Assembly: GCA_023488865.1 (NCBI GenBank)
Contig: JAMDDG010000107.1
Span: forward strand, 1 to 8,285
Direction: 5' to 3'
DNA from: Bacteroidota bacterium
Lineage (GTDB): Bacteria > Bacteroidota > Bacteroidia > Bacteroidales > Prolixibacteraceae
Length of the DNA: 8,285 nt
How positions within the stretch are numbered: the first letter of the stretch is position 1; every line of letters begins with the position of its first letter. The position numbers were made by a program, and so were the translations under genes. The notes below the pieces were generated by a model, which saw nothing but the letters and a program-made list of their open reading frames with translations, was not told the origin of the DNA and made no database searches. Shown piece by piece: positions 1-6,896 of the stretch.

Positions 1-291
1 TGCCTTGCGTATTCCTTCGATGGTTAAATTCTGATCCGAAAAATCAACCCCCACGAAACCATTAATCTGCAAATCAACCAACCCTGGGGAAACATATACT
101 TCCGGGGCCTCCGTGCTCTGTGAATGAAGATCGATTTTCACGATTTTCCCATCAATAATTCCGATTGAAACCTGTTCCCCATCCAGGTAAAATTTTCCTT
201 TTACTGTTAATGTGTCTTTTTGTGCACCCATAGCATAAACTCCCAAAAGGGTTAACATTAAAAATATAATAATCAAGTTTTTCATTCGCAT
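1..291 (-). CDS. Exported NagA-like amidohydrolase (N-terminal 97 residues, runs off the left edge)
   Basis: Only the first 97 codons are in the window; the frame is still open at base 1. Residues 3-23 form a signal peptide (Lys-4 and Asn-5, a hydrophobic run, then Ala-Met-Gly-Ala before Gln-24). Residues 28-68 look like the small beta domain that starts amidohydrolases. They lead into PGLVDLQINGFVGVDFSD at 69-86, which matches the first metal-site strand of N-acetylglucosamine-6-phosphate deacetylases. The usual HxH is Gln-75 and Asn-77 here, as in E. coli NagA, which has QxN. The family removes acetyl from GlcNAc-6-phosphate in the cytoplasm, so a signal peptide is unusual and suggests an unphosphorylated substrate (inference). 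ATG at 291 gives MRMKN and an in-frame ATG at 285 gives MKN; either is possible. It follows the glycoside-hydrolase-like gene after 23 bases, so the two are probably co-transcribed. Another exported amidohydrolase of the same superfamily is the main alternative. Confidence 0.75.
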   Translation of the reverse strand, partial: MRMKNLIIIFLMLTLLGVYAMGAQKDTLTVKGKFYLDGEQVSIGIIDGKIVKIDLHSQSTEAPEVYVSPGLVDLQINGFVGVDFSDQNLTIEGIRKA

Positions 292-314
292 GTTGTTTTA
301 TAATTTAAACCTGC

Positions 315-2384
315 TTATTCCTCCAAAACAATTATTTTGTACACTTTCAGGTTTGGTATCCTTAATTCAGTAATACCCCTTTTTTCAATGATTGGAATGA
401 TTGATTTGCCGTCTTCGTCGGGCGAAACAGACCAGGCTGATTTAATTACACCATTATACTCAAGAGTGATCCCACCCACATTTTCATCTGTTTTGTAATT
501 GAACAGGTGGATGACTTCCCGGTTTTTTTGCGTGTCATGCGATACGCCAACCCACTCAGGTGCTTTCACTTCCAGCGGGAGCCTTTGCCCGGAAACCCAG
601 TAGACTGCCGATGCCAATTCATTGGCATTTAAGGGCATTTGCCAGGCGGTTTCATACCCCAGTTTGACTTCACCTTTCGGTTGGATTAATTTAGGGATAT
701 AATACACTTTGCCTTTCCCGTAACTAAATGTGTAGGAGTTTTTAGTGGTATCGGCAAGCAGGCCTTTGTTTTCTTCTGCAAGCATTACTTCGGTAAGGCT
801 TTGCTTCCGAAGCCTCCGCCATCTGTCATATTTTCCGGTATTTTCGGTTACCACTATACCGCCACCGTTGGCCGCAAATGTTTTTATTGCGTCAATAGTA
901 CTGTCTGCCAGGCTTTCCTGATTGGCAAGCACGATTACGGAATAGTCTGATAGCCGCCCGATTTGTTGGTCAAAAATAATATCGAAAGGGATTTGTCGTT
1001 GCTGCAATGCCTGTTCGGCCATGTTAACAGCAACCTGTGTTTCCAGCGTATTGTATGCCATCGATGGATAGCTCCGGAGTATAGCCACCTTTTCCGCACC
1101 TTTTGCATGGATGTATAATTCTTTATTTGCAAGCCAGAAATCAAGGTATTTTTTCTGTATTCCTGAAGGAACAGATTCTCCGAGATATCCTATTGTCCTG
1201 TTTAAAGCAAGGTCTTCCGCAAAATCAGTGGGTTTATTGTTGTACGTCAAAATAAAGTTATTGGTCGTGCGGCCAAGTTTATAGTGGCGGAATTTCCCAA
1301 TAGCAACCCCGTTTTCCCACCTCGGGTTATTATTGTCTTCAGTCCAGATAGCATTGGTATATTGCATTAAATCAGGATGGTTAATTCCGGCTTCCCAAGC
1401 CCTGTCACTACCGAGTATTCCATGAGGATTTGCCTCAATTACCACCTCTTTGTTCAGTTTCCTGATAAACATTGCACATTCGGCCAGCCGCGAGGTGAAA
1501 GTCCAGCAACGGAAATCGACCCATTCCTGAATGACAGGATCATTGATATGAACCATCTTGTCAGCAGGGTTTGAGCTATTCCATGCAGGAGGCAACAGGT
1601 ATGTTACATCGTCAAAACCAAACCGTTCAATACGTTGTTCCGGCGTATATTTGTCAGCGATGTATTTACGAAATGCTGTGATTGTTGCAGGATTAAAATC
1701 AACTTCAGGTGCAGGGTTAAAATCGAAATTGTCGAAATGTACAAAATCAGTCTTTACTGTTTCAACCACATAGCGCAAAATTTTTTCTTTAAAATAATTC
1801 ATGTATGCATCGTTGTTGAAACATGGCCGGTAACGGAAAGATTGCTGATACCCGTAAGTAAGCATGATGGGATTCCCGTTAATATCAACCTGATACCATA
1901 AATCTTTCTTTGCTTCCGGAACTTCAGAAAAAAATGTTTCATAAGCTAAAGTATTCCACTGCACGTAAGTATCAACTTTCATCCCATATTTATGGGCAAT
2001 TGATGCAGCTTTTGCAACCTTATCCATATTGTCCTTTTCTGCCTTAAATCCAAATCCTTTATAGCAGCTCACGTGATAAACAGAGACTCCTGATCCTGAA
2101 AGGGCTTTAATGTATTCCTCGGACAATTGGTAGTCGTATGAATCTTTTTGCCAGAGGTTAAATTTTTCGCTGTTCCGGCGTACCTGAAAAATCCAGGGTT
2201 CATGGGTGGCACCGGCATCGGCAAAACCATTTCTGATCCATTTGGGCGTGTACCTGGCCAGGCCCTCATCCTGACTTTGGGCGAATGACGTGAAAGTGCC
2301 GGTAAATACCTGCAACAAAATAAATATGGCAAGTTTATGCTGAATTTTACTGAAAATCTTATTGTACGTAGTCCGTTTTTCCAT
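315..2384 (-). CDS. Secreted glycoside-hydrolase-like protein with TIM barrel and beta-galactosidase trimerisation-like domain
   Basis: A 689-residue protein with a signal peptide at about 1-35: a long basic start, a hydrophobic stretch from Leu-18, and likely cleavage after Ala-35 (TSFA before Gln-36). Residues about 45-430 read as a glycosidase-type TIM barrel, with strand motifs such as VHFDNFDF at 215-222, VVIEANPHG at 314-322 and IWTEDNNN at 346-353. Residues about 431-520 look like the glutamine-amidotransferase-like trimerisation domain of GH42 beta-galactosidases (NGGGIVVTENTG at 506-517). The last 90 or so residues resemble a C-terminal beta-sandwich. It probably acts on an oligosaccharide in the periplasm or outside the cell. 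The family is not certain: it resembles GH42-related and 'hypothetical glycosyl hydrolase' groups rather than a characterised family. Glu-317 and Glu-349 are candidate acidic residues, but the acid/base is not obvious. It sits 102 bases downstream of the DUF6807 gene and 23 bases ahead of the NagA-like gene. Confidence 0.75.
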   Translation of the reverse strand: MEKRTTYNKIFSKIQHKLAIFILLQVFTGTFTSFAQSQDEGLARYTPKWIRNGFADAGATHEPWIFQVRRNSEKFNLWQKDSYDYQLSEEYIKALSGSGVSVYHVSCYKGFGFKAEKDNMDKVAKAASIAHKYGMKVDTYVQWNTLAYETFFSEVPEAKKDLWYQVDINGNPIMLTYGYQQSFRYRPCFNNDAYMNYFKEKILRYVVETVKTDFVHFDNFDFNPAPEVDFNPATITAFRKYIADKYTPEQRIERFGFDDVTYLLPPAWNSSNPADKMVHINDPVIQEWVDFRCWTFTSRLAECAMFIRKLNKEVVIEANPHGILGSDRAWEAGINHPDLMQYTNAIWTEDNNNPRWENGVAIGKFRHYKLGRTTNNFILTYNNKPTDFAEDLALNRTIGYLGESVPSGIQKKYLDFWLANKELYIHAKGAEKVAILRSYPSMAYNTLETQVAVNMAEQALQQRQIPFDIIFDQQIGRLSDYSVIVLANQESLADSTIDAIKTFAANGGGIVVTENTGKYDRWRRLRKQSLTEVMLAEENKGLLADTTKNSYTFSYGKGKVYYIPKLIQPKGEVKLGYETAWQMPLNANELASAVYWVSGQRLPLEVKAPEWVGVSHDTQKNREVIHLFNYKTDENVGGITLEYNGVIKSAWSVSPDEDGKSIIPIIEKRGITELRIPNLKVYKIIVLEE

Positions 2385-2486
2385 CTTTTAAGTTTTTGTG
2401 GGAGATTTTAAGGATTCAAATTAATTATTTTAAAATATGTCTCTCTTTCCACTGATCTTCAAACTAATAACAAAGTAAAATCAAAA
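2385..2486. other. 102-base intergenic gap between the DUF6807 and glycoside-hydrolase-like genes
   Basis: AT-rich and non-coding on both strands as far as I can see. On the minus strand there is a TTTG followed 22 bases later by TATTTTAA, a poor match to the Bacteroidota promoter pattern (TTTG, about 19-21 bases, TAnnTTTG). I see no hairpin followed by a T run, so no factor-independent terminator stops transcription from the upstream genes. The start of the downstream gene has an A-rich leader and no Shine-Dalgarno motif. Confidence 0.5.
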
Positions 2487-3434
2487 TTATTTTACCCCCA
2501 TCTTTTCATATTCAGCCTTTATCTTAAGTATATCCATATCCTTTGAACTTCCGTTATGGACAATAACACGATAATGCAATACGGTTGATTTGTCCACAGA
2601 TAATTCCGTCCTTATTTTCCCTGGAAAAACAATATTTTGCATACTGGATTTGTTCCTTAAAATCCAGGATCCCGGATAATTTGGGGTAGATGGATGACAT
2701 AACACGGTGAGGCCATTTAATTCACCCTGTTTTCCAAAAGGGGCAGAGAAATCCATCCAGGGACCAGCCTTAATTTGAAGCGTTTGCGGCACAACCTGTC
2801 CCCTTTCTGAAGTAAAGCACAAGTTATCAGGAAGTTTAATCCGGGCACAGAACCCGCCATAACCTTTTTCGTCATTTGCCCCACCAATACTTACTCCCGG
2901 AACCAATGCCCTTAAGTCAATTTCAAAATCAATGGCCCGGATTCCTGACTTTAGCTGGTGAACAATGATAGTTGTATGCTCACGAACAAATGGTTGATCA
3001 TGCTGAAACAGTGAAGATTTCCATAAAACGCTCAAACTTAGTTGCGCGGAGCTTTTATTTACTTTCGTCTTCAAATCCACCACATCCTGCGAAATGTTAT
3101 CCATTATCCATCCATCTCCTACACTTTCATTATTTATGTATAGCTGATGCCACGCCCAGAATATTCCCCGGTGGTAGGGATGGTCAGAAGGAAACTCTTC
3201 TGTAAGTGTATCGCCTTCAAGGGAAAATAGCGGATGCAGATAATTATTAAAGTAATTTACCCCGTCCGGAGTTTTAGGTTCTTTCTGATAGAAAAATACA
3301 GGTTGCTTATTTTCATAAAGGGCAACACCTTGCGGGGTTTTCTCAAAAACAAACCTTGCATTAATCGTTGCACTGCACCCAACAAGAACGATCAGGATAA
3401 GGAACAAAATAAATGTCTTGAATTTTAAATTCAT
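2487..3434 (-). CDS. DUF6807 (PmoA-like) family lipoprotein
   Basis: A 315-residue protein starting with a lipoprotein signal: hydrophobic residues 7-19 and a lipobox LVGC at 17-20, so Cys-20 would be lipidated and the protein anchored in a membrane facing the periplasm or outside. The rest matches the DUF6807 family, often labelled 'PmoA family' although the link to methane oxygenase is only in name. The key block runs from Tyr-65 to Gly-90: NYLHPLF, then a Glu/Asp/Thr-rich turn, then SDHPYHRG at 83-90, followed by FWAWHQ at 92-97. The clustered His-85, His-88, Arg-89 and His-96 could form a ligand or metal site (inference). A second glycine-rich motif, GYGGF, lies at 191-195. The family is common in polysaccharide and sugar loci of Bacteroidota and Planctomycetes, but I know of no established reaction. 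It starts 18 bases after the stop of the NagX-like gene, so it is almost certainly in the same transcript. Confidence 0.82.
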   Translation of the reverse strand: MNLKFKTFILFLILIVLVGCSATINARFVFEKTPQGVALYENKQPVFFYQKEPKTPDGVNYFNNYLHPLFSLEGDTLTEEFPSDHPYHRGIFWAWHQLYINNESVGDGWIMDNISQDVVDLKTKVNKSSAQLSLSVLWKSSLFQHDQPFVREHTTIIVHQLKSGIRAIDFEIDLRALVPGVSIGGANDEKGYGGFCARIKLPDNLCFTSERGQVVPQTLQIKAGPWMDFSAPFGKQGELNGLTVLCHPSTPNYPGSWILRNKSSMQNIVFPGKIRTELSVDKSTVLHYRVIVHNGSSKDMDILKIKAEYEKMGVK

Positions 3435-3452
3435 AAAAGGTGTATAAGACTA

Positions 3453-4574
3453 TTAGATTTTTATGAAAAGCCGGTTTTTATACAGCCAATAACAGATATA
3501 CCACATCGATGCCCATGCAGCTATGCTTGTCATTATATTTACAGTCAGGTCCCCTCCCCAAAAAAACAATGCTTTGGTAAAGGGAACGAAGATTTCACTT
3601 ATCAGACTGGCACCTCCAATTTCAAAAAAAAGATAAATAAATATGCTGTTCATCCCAACAATAATAAAAGGTTTCGAACCTTTGGCAAATAACTTTTTCA
3701 CATCAATCAACCAATAGAAAAAGCAGAGGGCCAGTATAGCCCATCCTCCACTGGCAAATACAAAAGAGGATGTAGCAATCTTCTTTATTATTGGGGTGAC
3801 ATTCAAAAAATCGAGCGAGTAACCGATGAGTAACCCTGCCAGGCCTGCCATCAACATGATCTGGATTTTTTTTCTTACAGGTCGTGCGCTCATCAGGAGT
3901 TGGCCGCAGAGCACTCCCCAAACGGTATGGGCAATGGTAGGGATGGCGTTTAGCGTTGCCCAGATACTTGCTTTATCAACGCCCTCAATTTTATTATTTA
4001 CCCATGCCCCAAGATTTTCATAAGCCACCCAGGGATGATTAAAACCTTCAATGGGGAAAAACCGGTAGGCCAGATCAGTCAACAGAAGAACTACCAAGGT
4101 GAAAATCAATTGAAAAGAGAAACTTTTTTTCATTATCAGGAAAGCTACCAGGTAAGTAACCGATAATTGTGCCAACACATCCTGAAGCCTGAAAACTATT
4201 TTACCCGGTTCGATACAATATACAGCCCATCCAAAAAACAACAGAAGAAATGAACGTTTAAACGCATGGTGCATAATGGTTTTATCAGAATCTCCTTTTT
4301 TTGTTCTGTTTGCAACTGCAAATGGTAAAGCCACGCCTACAATAAACATAAAAAACGGTTGTATCAGGTCCCAAAAGTGCAACCCATTCCATTCATGATG
4401 TTCGAGTTGCTCACCAATAAATTGGATGATGCTACTGTTTTCAATTGATCTGATGTGACTGTAAAGACGGGTACTTTCGCCAATCAGGAGAAACATTGTA
4501 AATCCACGGAAGAAATCAACCGATGTAATCCTTTCTGCCATTACAGAATCAGGGTTCTTTGCCATTTTATCCAT
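3453..4574 (-). CDS. NagX/HGSNAT-like multi-pass membrane acetyltransferase (DUF5009-type)
   Basis: A 373-residue membrane protein with about nine or ten hydrophobic segments (for example near 66-86, 105-120, 134-147, 153-170, 210-228, 237-253, 268-290, 302-320 and 346-363). The family signature is clear: RITSVDFFRGFTMFLLIGE at 15-33, then HHEWNGLHFWDLIQPFF at 59-75 and FIVGVALPFA at 77-86. This matches bacterial relatives of lysosomal heparan-alpha-glucosaminide N-acetyltransferase, which moves acetyl from cytosolic acetyl-CoA to an amino sugar on the far side of the membrane. His-59 or His-60 lies in the region expected to hold the catalytic histidine of that family. Bacterial members are called NagX or DUF5009; their reaction is mostly unproven and transport has also been proposed. 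ATG at 4574 is used; in-frame ATGs at 4565 and 4541 are alternatives. It comes after a 154-base gap and leads into the DUF6807 gene. Confidence 0.8.
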   Translation of the reverse strand: MDKMAKNPDSVMAERITSVDFFRGFTMFLLIGESTRLYSHIRSIENSSIIQFIGEQLEHHEWNGLHFWDLIQPFFMFIVGVALPFAVANRTKKGDSDKTIMHHAFKRSFLLLFFGWAVYCIEPGKIVFRLQDVLAQLSVTYLVAFLIMKKSFSFQLIFTLVVLLLTDLAYRFFPIEGFNHPWVAYENLGAWVNNKIEGVDKASIWATLNAIPTIAHTVWGVLCGQLLMSARPVRKKIQIMLMAGLAGLLIGYSLDFLNVTPIIKKIATSSFVFASGGWAILALCFFYWLIDVKKLFAKGSKPFIIVGMNSIFIYLFFEIGGASLISEIFVPFTKALFFWGGDLTVNIMTSIAAWASMWYICYWLYKNRLFIKI

Positions 4575-4604
4575 ACTTAGTCAGTTAAAATTGAAGTACT
4601 TTTA

Positions 4605-4633
4605 TTTATACCTATTTTGGTGATAAAATTCAA
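4605..4633 (-). promoter_or_regulatory. Possible promoter for the NagX-DUF6807 genes
   Basis: On the minus strand TTGAAT (4633-4628) is followed after exactly 17 bases by TATAAA (4610-4605), about 30 bases ahead of the ATG at 4574. This is a sigma70-like arrangement. Bacteroidota normally use a different consensus (TTTG and TAnnTTTG), which is not present here, so the call is weak. Confidence 0.25.
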
Positions 4634-4639
4634 CACCAA
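4617..4639. repeat. Inverted repeat TTGGTG-N11-CACCAA overlapping the possible promoter
   Basis: Perfect 6-base arms at 4617-4622 and 4634-4639 are separated by 11 bases. The repeat covers the TTGAAT box of the candidate promoter, which is where a repressor or activator might bind. Arms this short occur by chance, so only the position makes it notable. Confidence 0.3.
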
Positions 4640-4728
4640 TAAAAGCGCAGGTATTACGATCCCATTGTTTGTATATTGGCCTTTTCTTTATTTAGCTTGA
4701 ATTGGTTCATTGTAAATCTTTTTTTTGG

Positions 4729-5766
4729 TTAATATTTTCCATTCCTGACTTCGAAATGGGTTTGTTTATTTAATAATCTGTTTTCGTGGCTGATCCAGTT
4801 TGCAATCCATTGGATTATCTGCTCAGGAGTAACCTTAGGCTTGCCAAATAAACCATGGGAAAATCCGGCGTTGCTCAAAAGAGCTGTTGGCGCTTCCGCT
4901 CCAAAAAATTTGGGCGTTTTACCGAAAATTTCACCAAATTCAAGGGCCACTTTTCTGACCGATAGCGTTTCAGGGCCAGTGAGGTTAATTACCTGAGCCG
5001 GAGAACTGGAATACGACAAGGCTTGCAACGACATGGCATTCATGTCGCCCTGCCAGATGATATTGAAATAACCCATCGACAAATCAACCACTTCATTATT
5101 TTTAACTTTCGTAGCCACATCAACCAGGACTCCGTAACGCATCTCTACTGAATAATTGAGGCGTATTAAGGAAACCGGCGTGCCGTATTTTATGCTTCCG
5201 TATTCAAACATCCGCTCGCGCCCCAAACAAGATTGGGCATACTCGCCAATGGCATCAGGCCGGTCTGTTTCGACAGAACCGCCAGATTCAACCGGAACCA
5301 GCGGGTAAACACATCCTGTTGAAAAGGCAACAATCCTGGAATCTTTGTAGTGTGCTGCAACCATGGCTGGCACGTAAGTATTCATAGCCCATGTCAGGGA
5401 AAGGTTTCCTTCCGCCCCAAATTTCATTCCGGCCAAAAAGATCACATTTTTCACTTTGGGCAAACTATTGACGAATTCCGGCTCAAGCAAATCTCCCCTA
5501 ATTGTTTCAATGCCAAAGCCCTCAATCTGTTTTTGCTCCTGTTCATTGCTAAAACGGGAAACGCCAATTATATGTTTTGATACACCTGCTTCGTCGCATG
5601 CCCTTTTGGCCATCCGGGCAATTGAAGGACCGATCTTTCCGGCAATGCCCAGAAAAATAATATCACCATCAAGTGTTTTAAATAAATCAACCACTTCTGC
5701 TGTTGGCCTGGAAAGAAGTTCTTCCAATTGTAGCTCGTTCTCTATTGTCTTGGGAAATTTTATCAT
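4729..5766 (-). CDS. NAD(P)-dependent epimerase/dehydratase-like protein (extended SDR) lacking the catalytic lysine
   Basis: A 345-residue soluble protein of the extended short-chain dehydrogenase family, near the usual length. A Rossmann fold starts at about residue 35, with the nucleotide motif GIAGKIG at 40-46. Arg-71 after the second strand hints at NADP, GDL at 91-93 follows the third strand, and LAG lies at 111-113. The active-site Ser-149/Thr-150 sits in FSTGCVYP (148-155), and the catalytic Tyr-176 in EYAQSC (175-180). The family normally has YxxxK; here the lysine position is Cys-180, so the standard proton relay is incomplete. It could be a divergent epimerase or dehydratase, or a non-catalytic or differently acting relative. 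The C-terminal part (about 200-310) is the substrate lid, with NLTGPETLSVRKVA at 261-274. Its ATG overlaps the stop of the M20 gene (ATGA), showing translational coupling. A sugar or sugar-acid substrate is likely but unproven. Confidence 0.85.
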   Translation of the reverse strand: MIKFPKTIENELQLEELLSRPTAEVVDLFKTLDGDIIFLGIAGKIGPSIARMAKRACDEAGVSKHIIGVSRFSNEQEQKQIEGFGIETIRGDLLEPEFVNSLPKVKNVIFLAGMKFGAEGNLSLTWAMNTYVPAMVAAHYKDSRIVAFSTGCVYPLVPVESGGSVETDRPDAIGEYAQSCLGRERMFEYGSIKYGTPVSLIRLNYSVEMRYGVLVDVATKVKNNEVVDLSMGYFNIIWQGDMNAMSLQALSYSSSPAQVINLTGPETLSVRKVALEFGEIFGKTPKFFGAEAPTALLSNAGFSHGLFGKPKVTPEQIIQWIANWISHENRLLNKQTHFEVRNGKY

Positions 5767-6896
5767 AAATATATTCCTCCGTATTTTAAAATGATATTTC
5801 TATAAATCGTAACTGCTTCTTCTATTTTACTGATATAGCAAAACTCATCAGTCTGGTGTGCCATTTCGGGCTGTCCGGGTCCCAGTATAATGGTTGGAAT
5901 TCCGTTGTATAATTGCTGAAGGACAGCTCCGTCAGTCATATATGGCAGAGATTTCTGGATGGTTGTTTTTTCAGTATCAATACCACAAACAGTATATACA
6001 AGCTGAACAAAAGGTGATGTTTCTGAAGAACTGACTGCCGGAAGGTCAACCAGTTTCTCGATTGATACTTCATTCCCGAGTTCCAGGGTTAGCCGCCCCA
6101 GTATTTCTGAATGTTTGAGCTTGTCCGTTGATCGTACATCAATTGTAAACTCGGCATGGTCGGGAACCGAATTCAGGTTTTTCCCACCATTGACCAGGCC
6201 CACATTGATGGTCGGGAAACCATGCAATTCGTCGCGATCTGCCCGAAATTTAAAATTTTCTATTTTGGTAATTGCCCTGGCAGCTTTATAAATCGCATTA
6301 TTGCCAAGTTCTGGCATGGAAGAGTGGGACGTTTTACCTGATGCAGAAACTTTCAGGTACAAGGCTCCTTTATGCCCAATGGCAGGTACATTTGAGGTAG
6401 GTTCGCCCACAATGATTGCACCGGCCTTGCCCAGATCGTACCCGCTTTCAGCTAAATGTTTCGCCCCAATACATCCGGGTTCCTCGCCCGCAGTAAAGAT
6501 GAGCCGGACTCCGCCCAAAGGAACAGACTCTTTAAATACCTGAAGCGATGCAACTATCATTGCAGCAAGTCCGCCTTTCATATCACTTGAACCACGCCCG
6601 TATATTTTACCATCCTTTATCGTTCCTGACAATGGGTCTTCTTTCCAATGTTTTTCACCAAAAGGAACCGTATCAAAATGACCAGTTAAAACAATTGGAG
6701 GGCTAAGACTGGTTAGGCCCTTTTCTGCAATCAACGTTAGCCTGTTCTTTGCCAATTGGTGATAATTAACAGCAAAACCATTCTCTGACAATAATTTACC
6801 AACAAATATTGCTATCTCCTGCTCATTTCCTTCCGGATTAATGGTGTTAAACGAAATGAGTTTTCTTGTCAGAGAAATTACGTCTTCAAAAATCAT
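5763..6896 (-). CDS. M20 family metallo-hydrolase (ArgE/DapE/ACY1/CPG2 type)
   Basis: A 377-residue cytoplasmic enzyme with no signal peptide and the usual length for the family. The di-zinc site is complete: His-73 in TGHFDTVP, Asp-105 in GRGSSDMKGG, Glu-139 in TAGEEPG, Glu-165 in VGEPT, and His-347 in MAHQTDEF. The catalytic Asp-75 and Glu-138 are also present. The inserted dimerisation domain (about 177-285) carries the conserved His-191 in GKTSHSSMP. Such enzymes hydrolyse amide bonds of N-acyl amino acids, small peptides or N-succinyl compounds. The sequence looks closest to the ArgE/DapE branch, but the substrate cannot be read from the motifs. As it sits between a transporter and an SDR, with ATGA overlaps on both sides, a catabolic role on an imported acylated compound is more likely than arginine or lysine synthesis (inference). 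No frame damage is seen. Confidence 0.9.
   Translation of the reverse strand: MIFEDVISLTRKLISFNTINPEGNEQEIAIFVGKLLSENGFAVNYHQLAKNRLTLIAEKGLTSLSPPIVLTGHFDTVPFGEKHWKEDPLSGTIKDGKIYGRGSSDMKGGLAAMIVASLQVFKESVPLGGVRLIFTAGEEPGCIGAKHLAESGYDLGKAGAIIVGEPTSNVPAIGHKGALYLKVSASGKTSHSSMPELGNNAIYKAARAITKIENFKFRADRDELHGFPTINVGLVNGGKNLNSVPDHAEFTIDVRSTDKLKHSEILGRLTLELGNEVSIEKLVDLPAVSSSETSPFVQLVYTVCGIDTEKTTIQKSLPYMTDGAVLQQLYNGIPTIILGPGQPEMAHQTDEFCYISKIEEAVTIYRNIILKYGGIYL

Larger units (their letters stand above)
4575..4728. other. 154-base intergenic gap, largest internal gap
   Basis: AT-rich non-coding sequence between the epimerase-like gene and the NagX-like gene. It holds one tiny minus-strand frame of 18 codons (4654-4710), which I do not regard as a gene. 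It also holds the promoter-like sequence and inverted repeat listed separately. No terminator-like hairpin with a T run is visible for the upstream trio, so partial read-through is likely. Confidence 0.6.

Noticed and set aside
2069..2332. Minus-strand frame of 87 codons inside the glycoside-hydrolase-like gene
   Set aside because: Same strand but another frame within a signal-peptide-bearing gene that is intact; no sign of a frameshift or an overlapping gene.
4654..4710. Minus-strand 18-codon frame starting MNQFKLNKEK in the 154-base gap
   Set aside because: Too short, no ribosome-binding signal and no recognisable motif; open frames of this size are expected by chance in AT-rich DNA.
5456..5794. 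Plus-strand open frame of 112 codons
   Set aside because: Lies opposite the epimerase-like gene, whose protein shows clear family motifs; the plus-strand product has no recognisable domain and reads as a shadow.
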